Shown piece after piece: positions 35,535-46,207 of a stretch of DNA of 64,000 nucleotides (positions within the stretch are counted from its first letter, which is position 1; every line of letters begins with the position of its first letter). The DNA is from Pycnococcus provasolii (lineage: Eukaryota; Chlorophyta; Pseudoscourfieldiophyceae; Pseudoscourfieldiales; Pycnococcaceae): assembly GCA_938743325.2 (NCBI GenBank), contig OW568870.1, forward strand, positions 248,001 to 312,000, written 5' to 3'. The notes beneath the pieces were generated by a model. It was not told the DNA's origin. It saw nothing but the letters and a program-made list of their open reading frames with translations, and did not search any database. Both the position numbers and the translations under genes were made by a program.

Positions 35535-38500
35535 GTGTACGCGCGGCAGAGCGTACCGCGGCAACTCAAGGCGCCACCTGCCACACAGTTGGATGAGTTG
35601 AAAGAGAAGTTGGCAACGCCCGGCGTAGGGTTGTTCCACTTCGACGATGAGCTGGAGACGCACGTCTATACCGACTTTAGTTCGTACGGCATAGCTGCCG
35701 TGCTAGCTCAAGTGGGACCAGACGGGAAGGAGAGGCTGTGCGCGTGTATCTCGCGTAGCCTAAACGTACATGAAGCTAAGTATCCATCGTATTATGGCGA
35801 ATTGCTCGCTGTGACGTGGGCGTTACGTACGTTTCACCCCTACATCTGGGGAAGGCATATCAAGTTGATCACGGACCACCAACCTTTAGTTTGGTTGATG
35901 GACTCCTCTCAGAAGAAAAATGCACACCACACGAGGTGGGCATTAATGGTGGAACAATATGACTTGGTGGTCATTCACAGGGCTGGAGCGTCGCATGCTA
36001 ATGCCGACGTGCCCTCGCGATTCCCCTTGGCAACGGAGGAAGATAACTCTGGAGCAAGGTTGGATGACGGGGAGGAACGCAACCTGGGCGGACAAGTGAG
36101 GCTTGCGACGCCTGAAGAGTATGCCGAGTGGTACACAGCAGTTGCTCGTAACCCAGGTAACAAGGCAACTCAAAGTGACCTCAATCTTGACGGAGTCCCC
36201 GTCACAATTCCCAATCCCAGTCCGGACATGGCGAGTACGGTAGGGAACGGAAAGGGTGAAGAGGTGGGGCGCGCAGTGGCAGGCGCGTTAATTAAGGGCG
36301 AACCTTATGGTGCAGTAGCACCGCTCAGGGTCACCATGCGCGCGAGCGTGTGCGTGAGCCCCGCTGACAAGGTTAGCCACGAAGTGTGTGCTATGGTCAA
36401 TGACGCCGTAGAAGATGAGACGGTGGAAACGCCGCTGACGGAGTGGAGGCGCCGGCTGAAACATGTCGTGCGAGGCGAATTGTTGCCGTCAACGGATCAT
36501 GTTGGCAACGCAATATGGAGTTCTCCTGTAGTGGTGGTTGAAGGACCGGGCGTGTGCGGACGAGGCGTTCACGCCGCGTGGCAGTCAGGACTACAAGTGA
36601 ACATGTGCGTTTCTGTGGAGACGTACCAGCTGAGAGAGCAGATGCGTGACGAGTACGTGCGCGCAAGGCTTCCACCTGGATGGGTGGCGCAACGCACTGA
36701 TTCGGGCGTCGAGCAACTGTGGTGCCAAGCGTGGCAAGACAAAAACGCCAACGTCACGGAACTCGTTGAGCGCACACGGGCGGTGGCCTGTGGCGCCGAA
36801 GTGGTGGTGGCTGGTTTGATGGCGGACGAGGCGGAGCTCGACGCAGACACTCGGTGGTGGAAGCGAATAGCGAGCGCCAACGCCGCAGTGGTAATCGAGA
36901 CGCATGCCCGACATGCGAGAGGGAATTGGTGGGATGGTTGGATTGAGAGCTGTAACCGGCGCCCTGTAATCACCAACGTTGAACGCATGGACCTCCTTGC
37001 GGCTGTCTTAGCCGACGAAGGTGACGCGACGACAAGCGTGGCAGAGCGAGGCACGTCCGCACACCAAGAAAACAAAGAACCCTCCATGAGGAAAGGTGAC
37101 GCAACGGCCAGGCAGATGGCTGCGGTTGCGCGCAACGTGGCTGACGGGACTAGCATGCGAGACATGTTGCAGCTCGCCCGAGAAGTCAGCGAAGCGAGAG
37201 ATGAATGGGAGAGGAGCACCGGCACCGAAGCACAGCAAGTGGGGTTGGCCGCAAAACTGTGGTCACGCAACGTCATGCCGTGGCAAGGCAATCGTCCCAA
37301 TGGAGCGGCGGTGGCGTCTTTAGTCTGCAATTGGGATTGGTGTCTGAGGAACCCAATGCCTAGCGGCCAAGAAGGAGTTAAGGAGCGGCTGGACAAGAAG
37401 GGATTAGGCTACGTGGACGCCAACCCGGAGGTTTCCGCAGCTCGAAAGTGCATGGCTCGATGGGCGCGCTGTCGAGTGCAAGATGAGGAAGGCAAGGCTA
37501 TTGCGGCCGTATGCCAGCACGAGAAGCGCAATTTGAGTCAACAACCTGTAACCAAAACAAGGTTACCAGGTTGGCCCAAAGAGTTGAGGGATAGGTTCGT
37601 CCATGCCATAGATGGTGGCTCAGAACTCTTGGTGCAACAATATGAGACGGGCACGGAGTACCGTGTCTTCGTGCCAAGGCGTGAAGAAAACAACGCTGAG
37701 GTTGCGGCGGCAATAGCAAGTGAAGTCACCTCCACGACTGCAAGCGCAGACCCGTGGGAGGATGAGGAACTCATGCTAGCCATGCGTGAAGGTGGCGCTG
37801 GAGCGGTTACCGACGTCGCAAAGCGCAGCCGAGTGGCAAGGCGCATGAGGTCGTATGCCACTAAACAACGAGACGGCGAGATGGTGCTCTTGTTTGTGCC
37901 TGACGGCCGGAGACCAAGAGAAGTGCCTCCGCCAGGCAAGCGTGAAGAAGTCATTGACTTGTACCACCGTAAGACAGGCCACTTCGGAGTACGGCGTACG
38001 TACGAACTGGTCAAGCTACATTATTGGTGGCCCGGCATGTATCGCCAAGTGGCTACAGTGGTTGGGAAGTGTGCGGCTTGCGATTTGGCGAAAGCACGGC
38101 CGAACCGCAAGGCAGGTGGAACGGAGTTACAATCCTTGCCAATTCAAGGATTGTTCTTCAGGTGGCATGTTGATTTTGCTGGCCCGTTCAATGAGACTGA
38201 ACGCGGTAACAAATACATCTTAATCTTCATTGATGCATTCAGCAAAGAACTTGTCGCGGTCCCCACTCCCGACAGGACGTCCTCTAATGTTGCGTATGCG
38301 TTCTTGCAACATGTCTTGAGTCGATACGGTGCTCCAGCCGTAGTGACGTCGGACAACGGACAAGAGTTCGTGGGAGGAGAGTTTGCGGAATTGTTAAGGG
38401 AGGCGTGCATCGACCACCGGACAACGTCACGCAACCATCCTCAGGCCAATGGCCAAGTGGAGCGTGTGGTACAGACGGTTAAGGAGTCTTTGAAACGTCT

Positions 38501-40334
38501 TACTGTAGACGCGGAGGAACACCGCGACTGGGACGTCTTGTTGATGTGGGTGGTACTCGGATACCGCTGCAGTAAGCAAGCGTCATCGGGTATGAGCCCG
38601 TTCGAAGTGGTGTACGGCACGGAGCCTCAGTTGGCCATTGGTCACGGCGGTGCCTTCGCTGACGAGTTAGTCTATGAAGGAGTGGAGGAAGATGACGCGA
38701 GACGAGCGACTGAGGCGACGGCCGTCAGCTTGCTCAAACGTGCGGTGGCCATGAAGAAGATGGTGGCTACCATCGATTCGAATTTGAAGGTGGCGCAACA
38801 CCGAGATTCGTTACGATACGCTCAGCTACGCGACGGTACGTACTGGCGTAAGCTCAGGAAGTTTGAGGTGGGTGATTTCGTTTATGTGGCGCGAGCTCAT
38901 GCGAAAGGTTTGGAAGCGAAGGTAATGAGGACGGTGCTCCGAGTCAAGGAGGCACGCAGTGAAGATGTGTTTGTGTTGGAGGGTCGCGATGGCGCAACCA
39001 TCGTGGAGCAGGCGGTAAACATGGCGCCGTGCCATTTGCCTGACCTGGACGGGACCGTTGACGGCACGCTACTCAAGGCTGCGTGGCGGTGCCAAGGGTG
39101 CAATGGTGACCGAGAACACAGCAAGATGATTGTGTGTGACGGGTGTGGGAAGGCGTGGCACATCTGGTGTGTAACGCCACCACTTAAGGTCGTACCACAG
39201 ACCACGTGGGTGTGCGAGGCATGCTCAATGCTGGGGTATCAACCATCCCCAAGCACGTTTGGTGACGGGGCGTATCGTCCACCTCCAACTGTGACCGCGA
39301 GGTTGCGAGACGAACGAGGTTTGGCGCTGCATGGGCGACGCGTAATGAAGGAGTTTGACGTGGGACCTGGTGTGAAGGAGCAACATGAAGGCACGGTGCT
39401 CTTCGAGGCTACTGCGCACCCGCCGTACCGATTCCGGATCAGGTACGACGATGGCGATGAAGAAACGATGTACGAGGCAGAAGTACGCAAGTACTTGCTT
39501 CCATCGAGTGGTGAAGTGAACAAAGATAAAAGTGATAATGTGAAACAAGATACTCGTGTGACAAGACTCAGGTCCACGCGTGGTAGTCATGTGGCAGCTG
39601 CATTGGCTTGGAAGAACGAGACAATGTTGTGCAAGTCCAAAGAGGTCTTACCTTTGATGGACAATGTGGTGTTGGCGAAACTGATGCAAGAGCTCCAGCC
39701 CGGATGCTCAGCGCGCACGGTAAGCAATATGGCGAGGGCGGTGGCGCTTATGCAGACGCCACGAGCGTTGCCTTGCGTCACGACAGTGCCCGGTGCACTC
39801 GAACAGCTGTGGGAGCATGTGGCTCTTGATAAATTTGAGTGGGTGTTGGATCCGTTCGCGGGTACCAAAGCGGTGGCTTCATACCTCAGCGGGCAAGAAG
39901 TACGCGTAGTTAGCAATGACCTGAACCCTGGGCATGGCGCAGAGTTGTGCATGAATGCGTGTCAGCCGGTATTTTGGCAACGCATGGCGAAACAAGGTGT
40001 CGAGGCAGTAGTATGTAGCCCTTGGTTCGACTGCTTAGATTTGGTGGTGCCACTCATGGTGAAGGCAACTGCCAAGGTGGTGTGTGTGCACGTGTCGTAC
40101 AGCTATTATGCTACGATGCCCCGTGCTCGAGCAAGTATGCTGAAACAATGGATGGACGAAGGCAGGGTTGCAGTGATTAGCAACTTGCCTAGAGTTGGCC
40201 GTCAGCGGCAATGTGCGTGGTTGTGTATATTTGCCTCCGTGGCTATACGCAAACAATTGGTGAGACGAGAGTCTAGTGAAGTGGGGTGGCTGTTCGTGGC
40301 CGACCCAGAAGCGCCAATGGCGTTAGTGATTTGA
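35535..40334 (+). mobile_element. Gypsy-type RNase H/integrase block with PHD finger and methyltransferase-like tail
   Basis: A 1599-codon frame. The N-terminal part is a Ty3/gypsy RNase H (VYTDFSSYGIAAVLAQ, ITDHQPLVWLM, SHANADVPSR). After a long linker come the integrase zinc finger (HRKTGHFGVRRT...CAACDLAK), integrase core (WHVDFAGPF, VVTSDNGQEFVGG, NHPQANGQVERV), a PHD finger (CQGCNGDREHSKMIVCDGCG, HIWCVTPP, CEAC), a Tudor/chromo-like basic segment, and a C-terminal Rossmann-type segment (LDPFAGTKAVASYL, VVSNDLNPG, AVVCSPWFD) resembling DNA methyltransferases. Its last ~93 codons are duplicated in the left inverted repeat. Confidence 0.8.
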
Positions 40335-41175
40335 ACAAATGTGTGTGGTGAGTGCGTACCGTGGCCATACCCTGAGTTGGTTTCGGTTGTGCGCTGATAC
40401 GGTGTGACATTTCCAGCGATATCACAACCGAGGCGGTGGGGTCGAAGGTGACGCTGTGACGCGGTAGTGCGTCGTGACAGCTGTCGCGCGGCATGGCGGT
40501 GTGGTGGCGCAGTGGTGCGGTGGTGAGTGGTGTGTGTGTGGAATAAGTGCCTCCAACCTTCTAGAGTTGGTGAGGGTTTGGGCCCCCTCAAGATAAATAT
40601 GGGTGAGTGTGGATGATTCGGGGATACGTTATCAGGATGACGTATCAGCAAGAAAATCCACATTAATGTGGATTTTCTTGGTCCCCGTGAAGTGCGGACA
40701 AAAATGACATTAATGTCATTTTTGTCCGCTGTTCGTGGGGACTTGCAAGGTCACGTGATGTGGACAGGTGAGGGGCCCCGAGTGGAGGTTGCCCGTTGCA
40801 AGGCGGCCCCGTGTGGAGGTTGCCTATTGCAAGGTGGCCCCACGGTTGTGTGTGGTGGGCTGTGGTTGTATGGGTTTCCCTGCTGCCATTGTCAACGCGT
40901 TTTTGTGTACGCACGAGTGGCGTACGCTTGTTGACCGGTGAAGAGAGAGAGAGAGAGAGAGTTTTAAGTGTAACTTGGCTCCGGCCTTGTGGAGTTAGGG
41001 TGGTAAAACAACTAGGGTTGTCCGTTGTCGCCTGGTCGAGCCTCGTGGGCTCGCCTGTGGTGGTGGTGGTGGCGCTGGTGGTGTGGAGGGAGATTGTGAG
41101 TAGTGTGTGACGTGAGTTAGTTACATTTCATTTTGGTCGAAGGTGACGCTGTGACGCGGTAGTGCGTCGTGACAC
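40057..41175 (+). repeat. Right 1.12-kb inverted repeat (polyprotein 3' end and 3' non-coding region)
   Basis: Inverted partner of 26172-27292. Inside it a 40-nt direct repeat (40440-40479 and 41135-41174) brackets a 655-nt segment with both palindromes and a (GA)n tract near 40945. The 40-nt repeat forms the outer end of the block. Confidence 0.92.
40649..40729. repeat. Two adjacent perfect palindromes (right copy)
   Basis: 40649-40680 (32 nt) and 40694-40729 (36 nt) are each perfect palindromes centred on ATTAAT, 13 nt apart, the mirror image of the pair at 26620-26700. Confidence 0.95.
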
Positions 41176-41438
41176 GCAACACGCTCACAAGCGTCCTGGA
41201 GCTCGCCGCGGAGCTTGAGGATTTCTTTGTCGCGAACAAAGGGCCGCGCACCGTCATCACAAAGGAGACGGCCGACGCCACGGTGGCACAGCTGCTGGAG
41301 GAGACAACCGCCTACCCGCCGCGCTCGAAGCGCACAACAAGGATCCAGAAAGAAATACGCTCTAACAGAGCCACTCAGATCGCCAAGCAAGCACCAGTTA
41401 AGTCGGTGGCTTCCGACAAAAAGCCGGGCAAACCTTAG
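41169..41438 (+). other. Short coding-like stretch of unknown identity
   Basis: An open stretch of ~88 codons beginning at the outer edge of the retroelement block, helical and acidic then basic (LELAAELEDFFVANKGPRTV, later RTTRIQKEI). No family recognised. It may be part of an old gene or of another retroelement into which the block inserted. Confidence 0.35.
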
Positions 41439-42294
41439 CGGCGCATGCTGCGCAGCTGGGGGAGGATTGGAGGGCGGTGTGACGACGTTTGGGACAGTCG
41501 GCGTCGTGCGGCGTCCAGTAGCCACGACGCCACTGACGGAGAGAACAAGTAAGGTAGAAGTGTGTTCGGTTACATGGGGAAGGGAAGGTCGGGGACCCTG
41601 GGGAAGGGGACCCGAGGAAGTCGGGACGACCGGGGAAGGTCGACCGAGACCAAGGCGTCGAAGGCTGGGAAGCCTAAGAACCGTTCACGTGATGTCTAGC
41701 CAGGATATCACGTGATCCCGTCTCCATAACGTTATCACCATATATTATTCCAAAGACAATGTATGAAACCCCATTGTCCACAAGGGCCAGTTAGGGGTTT
41801 GCACCACACACCACCCCAATGGGCGTGAGTACATTGTTAAGAAAACCGAAAATGTAGTTAAGAGTCTGCTGAAAAGAAAAACCTGTAAGGGAGCATGATC
41901 CAATGCAGGAGTGGCGCCGGATCGGCGCGGGCCCGCAGCTGTTGCACTGGATTGCCAAGGGAGTGGCAATCAAGTTTACAAACGGTCCTCCCCCGTCGTA
42001 CGACTTGGGCGCGAGCCTAACGTCGATGACGGAGGAGGAGAACAGTTTCATGGAGGCGGAGACGTTGTTGTAGGTAGAAGACCTTAAGGTAGAGAAAGTG
42101 CTTAAGGTAAAAAGGTTTGTTACTAGAATGAATGGCCCAATCTCAGGACGGTAGAGACACCGTTCAAGAGTGGGTCCATAAACAAAAAGAAAGAAACCAA
42201 GAAAAGAAAAGGAAAGAAAACCCAAAGAAACCAAAGAAAAGAGTTAGGGTTAGGGTTAACCGTAACAGACGTCACGCCTGCTGAAGCTGGGAGC
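41439..42294. other. Intergenic or retroelement-derived region
   Basis: No convincing gene. Contains G/A-rich tandem motifs (GGGGAAGG, 41575-41660) and, at 42243-42258, GTTAGGGTTAGGGTTA. It leads into the reverse transcriptase fragment. Confidence 0.45.
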
Positions 42295-42679
42295 ATGGGA
42301 GGAGATCGACGGCGGAGCGGCGCACTGCGTCAACCGCGTTCATCTGGTCCCAAAGGTGGGATCGAAGAAGTTCAGGCTGGTCATCGATCTGAGACCACTG
42401 AATTTATTCTGCGGGGAAGCTACCTGCAACGTCGAAGGGCTGCGAGAGCTGAACCATATCCTGCAGCCTCGGGATTTTATGGTGGCGCTGGACCTTACAG
42501 ACGGATACTTCCACCTGGATATGTCTGAAGAGTCAAGGACATACATGGCCTTCCGCATCGGGAAACGGCTGTTCAGAATGGCGGCGGTCCCCTTCGGGTG
42601 GAATCACGCCCCAAGCGCCTTCACGAAACTGCTGGAGCCAGTTGGTTTTACTGGAGCAGGAGACCTACTTTTGGTTTAA
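42295..42679 (+). mobile_element. DIRS-like retroelement fragment (reverse transcriptase)
   Basis: A ~107-codon fragment with KFRLVIDLRPLN, FMVALDLTDGYFHLDM and VPFGWNHAPSAFTKLL, the early reverse-transcriptase blocks in the style of DIRS/PAT tyrosine-recombinase retroelements. It is only a fragment and clearly broken; age not determinable. Confidence 0.65.
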
Positions 42680-42862
42680 TTTCGGTTTGTGTAAAAGATG
42701 ACCTTCATTGGCAATACTGGCCCCCCCCCTAAAACCCTAACCGGGCTAACCCTCCGGCCACGTCGTCCCAAACGAAACCAAACCAGCTGGCTGTTTGTCT
42801 TCTTGATGCCCGTGACGTGTGTACGTCGCGCACGCGGTGGGTGACCGGCAACCATAGCTACC

Positions 42863-45800
42863 ATGTCGTCGTCTTCTCATGGTCTTCGCCGCATTAATGT
42901 TCGCCGGTTCGCTTTCTTGGGTGGTGTCGCTGCTGTTGGCTCAATCTCGCTCCTCCGTGGGAAAAAAATACTTGCCTCTCTCATAGGAAAACAGAAACGA
43001 AAAGAACAACAACTTGTTGGCAGTGACTATGATGCAGGATTTTTCGGCGTGCTTGCGAAAATCATACGAATCAAAAACTGGATCACGCGCAACAGGGGTT
43101 TTCAAAGACTCAGAAGAAGCATACTCTTCAGGAGCAGGCGGGGCAATATCACGTACCTCGACCACGCAGGCGCGGCGCTGTACCACGAGCAGGATGTCAG
43201 AACCTTCCACGCGCAGGTGCTCGCAAGAGAAGTGCTCGGAAACCCGCACAGCGCACACAGCACGACGCTCTCCGAGTTTGCAAGCCGAAGCGCGGGGGAG
43301 GTGGGTGGCGCGAGGAGTGCGGCGATCGTCGACGAAGCGAGACGATTCGTGCTGTCTTTTGTTGGCGCAAGCCACGACTACGTGTGCGTCTTCACGGCTG
43401 GCGCAACGGACGGCATGCGCGCCGTCGCAGACGCCTTTCCGTGGCTTGCGGGAGAGTCGCGGCTCGTGCATGTCGATGAGGTGCACGCATCACTGCTTGG
43501 CATCTGTGCACCGGCACGGCGGTACGGCGCACGTGTGAGCGCCGCGCACGTGGTTGCGGATGGCGCGGGAGGGTGGCGAGCCGAACTTGGCGACGACGGC
43601 GGTGACGTCAACGTCGACACTGCCGGCCCGCACCTGTTCGCGCTGCCCGCCGAATGCAACGTCACCGGTGAGCGCTATCCCACGGCGTGTGTTGCACCAC
43701 CACCAAACTTGGCACGGCGAGGTAGCATGCAGCGAGGCGGCGAAGGTGCGTGGGGTCGCAACGACGATGATAATGATGGCATCGACGATAACGACAGCAG
43801 TGGCTGGTACGTGCTCCTGGATGCGTCGAAGTACGTCGCCACTTCACCTCTGCGACTTGCGGAGCAATTCCCGCATGCCGACTTTGTCGTTCTGTCCTTC
43901 TACAAAATTTTTGGTTACCCCACGGGACTTGGCGCGCTCATATGCTCGCCGCGAGGCGCACGGGCACTTAGCCGCGGTGCGAGAGAAGACGGACGCTTTC
44001 GCGGCGGTGGGAGTGTGCACTGGCGAGCAGACGCGACGGCGGTGCCACGCGGCTTACCGGACGGCATCGAGGACGGCACGGATCACTTCCTGGGCATCGC
44101 GAGCTTAAAGTACATGGGCCGGCGTCTGCTTCGCATGGGATATGACAGCGACGACGAGGCGGTGCATTTCCACACGCAACGATTGGCGCGTTCCTTTGCT
44201 AACGGGCTCAGGAGCATGCGACATGCCGATGGCAGTCCTGTTGCGGAGCTATACGGCGCGGCGTGGCAAAGTCATCCGAACGCCGTGTCGACAGATCTCC
44301 GCCAGCACGCGAACGGCGCGAGTGTCGCCGGCGTCGGAGGCCAGGGCGGTGTCGTCGCATTCAATCTGCTACTGCCTCGGAGTCGATGGAAAGGTGCACG
44401 TCGACATGTCGGTCACGCGGAGGCGGAGGGTGTACTTGCCAGTGCCGGCGTTATTGTGCGATCGGGGCAGCACTGCAACCCTCGTGCTGTGCTGCGCGTG
44501 CTGCACGATGCCGAACAGGCGCGCTTCGAGAGCGTGGAACGCCGCGGCGAGGATGACGTCGTTGCAGATCGAAGACTTTGCTGGGGTGGATGGGGGGCTG
44601 CCGGTGCAGGCCTCGCTCCTGACGGCTCGCCAACTGGCGTGCTCCGCGCGTCGTTTGGTCTCGCATCGACAAATGCGGATGTGCATCGTGCCCTGCTTGT
44701 GATCCGGCGCGCTTTCGCGGCTGTGGACGGCCCGGAGGCACGAAATCTCGTCGCACGACCCAGCTGGCTTAGTGGGGAACACGCGGAGGAGGAGCATCGC
44801 ACGCGCATCTCGGCACTTTGCGTGTACCCGCTGAAGGGTGCGGGTGGTTGGCTGATATCCCATTCATGTGAGACTTGGCCCATCGATCATGGCGGCAAGC
44901 TCGCAGGGGATCGCGAGCTTTGCATCGTCGATGGCAGCTCAACCTCCGTCTCTCGTGTCATCACCCAGCGCGACTGCCCGTGCCTCGCTGCAGTTCGCGT
45001 GAAGAAGCTCGAGGTGCTCTCCGGTGGGCGTCGTCGCGCTCATCTTGCATGCCCAGGCTGGGCTGGGCGAGGAGGTCGTATTGATGTGACTTGGGCGGCG
45101 CCGGAAATGGGTGGTGACAACGGATCCACGTTTTCTTCCGGAATCTCCGCCATCGCGTGCGGCACGGAGATTCGTGTGCGTGCGGTGGGTAGCGGGCCAG
45201 AGGCAACGGAGGCTTTTTGCCGGAGAGCCACCGGAGGACGACGCGGGTGCTTCTTGGCATGTCTACTGTCGCGTGACGAGGATGACAGCGGCGGTGGCGG
45301 AAATGACACGTCCGTCACTCGCTCGCTCGCGAACGAGGCACCTCTCCTGCTCCTGGGGCGCAGCGCCGCGGTTGCTGCGGCGCAGTACGCGGGTGTGGTG
45401 TCAAAATATGCTCCCAATTCGAGCATCCCGGTGGAGGTGCTTGCGCACTTTCGCTGGAATGTTCTCGTCGAGGGCGAGCCGCATAGTTTTGCGGAAGACA
45501 AGTGGATCGGAAGCGATGTCGCCGTGCTTCGCCGGTCGCGCTCACCTCCGGACCCGTCTTTCGAATCGCCGAAGTCGGAGCCGTCGCCAGACCCACTGGA
45601 ATATGATGAGATTTGCAAGCTGAACATCACGGCGTCGTGCGATCGGTGTCCGGTGGTGAACGTGGACCAGCGCAATGGGCGCATCCTTCCATCACAGCCT
45701 CTCATCAGCCTTGGCCGTGTTCGCCGTGGTGCTGTTGCAGGCTCACGCGGCGTTCCAGTCGGTGTGCTCGCAAGCGCCATTGTACCGTACGGCATCATCG

Positions 45801-45892
45801 ACGATGCGACGCGCAACAATGGTCTTTGGGGCGAAGGACCAGCTCGCCTGCAGATTGGTGACAGCCTGCACGTTCGCACACGCACAGCCTGA
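42863..45892 (+). CDS. MOCOS: Molybdenum cofactor sulfurase (MOCOS/ABA3)
   Basis: 1009 residues from ATG 42863; ABA3 has about 820, and the excess is an N-terminal basic/hydrophobic leader (possible targeting) and internal acidic inserts. The NifS-like half starts with ITYLDHAGAALY and contains FTAGATDGMRAV, SFYKIFGYPTGLGALI with the PLP lysine at residue 348, and VRSGQHCNPRAV with the conserved Cys538. The C-terminal half is the MOSC part (ISALCVYPLKGAGGW, RWNVLVEGEPHSFAEDKWIG, CDRCPVVNVDQRNG). The enzyme takes sulfur from L-cysteine and puts the terminal sulfido ligand on the molybdenum cofactor of xanthine dehydrogenase and aldehyde oxidase. It is the first host gene right of the retroelements and converges on the kinesin gene. 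Confidence 0.92.
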   Translation: MSSSSHGLRRINVRRFAFLGGVAAVGSISLLRGKKILASLIGKQKRKEQQLVGSDYDAGFFGVLAKIIRIKNWITRNRGFQRLRRSILFRSRRGNITYLDHAGAALYHEQDVRTFHAQVLAREVLGNPHSAHSTTLSEFASRSAGEVGGARSAAIVDEARRFVLSFVGASHDYVCVFTAGATDGMRAVADAFPWLAGESRLVHVDEVHASLLGICAPARRYGARVSAAHVVADGAGGWRAELGDDGGDVNVDTAGPHLFALPAECNVTGERYPTACVAPPPNLARRGSMQRGGEGAWGRNDDDNDGIDDNDSSGWYVLLDASKYVATSPLRLAEQFPHADFVVLSFYKIFGYPTGLGALICSPRGARALSRGAREDGRFRGGGSVHWRADATAVPRGLPDGIEDGTDHFLGIASLKYMGRRLLRMGYDSDDEAVHFHTQRLARSFANGLRSMRHADGSPVAELYGAAWQSHPNAVSTDLRQHANGASVAGVGGQGGVVAFNLLLPRSRWKGARRHVGHAEAEGVLASAGVIVRSGQHCNPRAVLRVLHDAEQARFESVERRGEDDVVADRRLCWGGWGAAGAGLAPDGSPTGVLRASFGLASTNADVHRALLVIRRAFAAVDGPEARNLVARPSWLSGEHAEEEHRTRISALCVYPLKGAGGWLISHSCETWPIDHGGKLAGDRELCIVDGSSTSVSRVITQRDCPCLAAVRVKKLEVLSGGRRRAHLACPGWAGRGGRIDVTWAAPEMGGDNGSTFSSGISAIACGTEIRVRAVGSGPEATEAFCRRATGGRRGCFLACLLSRDEDDSGGGGNDTSVTRSLANEAPLLLLGRSAAVAAAQYAGVVSKYAPNSSIPVEVLAHFRWNVLVEGEPHSFAEDKWIGSDVAVLRRSRSPPDPSFESPKSEPSPDPLEYDEICKLNITASCDRCPVVNVDQRNGRILPSQPLISLGRVRRGAVAGSRGVPVGVLASAIVPYGIIDDATRNNGLWGEGPARLQIGDSLHVRTRTA

Positions 45893-46207
45893 GATCCCTC
45901 ATTCAGTAATGAAGTGTATGTACTTTACTCTGTCCAGCGGTTGTCCATTCACACCATTCACGTTTCACCATTCAGCCCATTCACCGGTGCCATTCACTGC
46001 GCGTTTTTGTACACTGCGCAGGTGATTTCGAAGGTTGTATCACTCTATCAGGGCGCTTTCGTTGGCGTAGTCAGGTCTCCGGTTGCGACTTGTTTTCGTT
46101 GATGTCGTTGCCATCGCCACCAACCGTGCAACAACACGACGACTCAATTGATTTCAACGGAGGTCAATTGATTGTGAAATTGTAATGTTACAAAATGTAC
46201 GTTAGCT
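45893..46207. other. Convergent intergenic region, 315 nt
   Basis: 3' flanks of MOCOS (+) and the kinesin (-). A CATTCAC/CCATTCA tandem-like stretch lies at 45945-46000. No gene seen. Confidence 0.5.

Larger units (their letters stand above)
26172..41175. mobile_element. Composite Ty3/gypsy-type retroelement block with nested Ty1/copia part, inside 1.12-kb inverted repeats
   Basis: A 15-kb block. Parts in order: left inverted repeat (minus-strand copy of the element's 3' end), CAG-bearing minisatellite, non-coding leader with TTAGGG-like motifs, gypsy-type gag/protease block, Ty1/copia pol block, gypsy-type RNase H/integrase block with PHD and methyltransferase-like tail, and right inverted repeat. 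The gypsy-type element is broken, with about two large interruptions; the copia part is also incomplete. The two inverted repeats are over 99% identical by eye, so the duplication is young. I see no clear target-site duplication at the outer ends. Confidence 0.8.

Noticed and set aside
26172-41175. Polinton-like or other large DNA element, because of the long terminal inverted repeats
   Set aside because: The interior holds only gypsy- and copia-type blocks, with no capsid, packaging ATPase or protein-primed polymerase seen, and the inverted repeats are copies of a retroelement 3' end.
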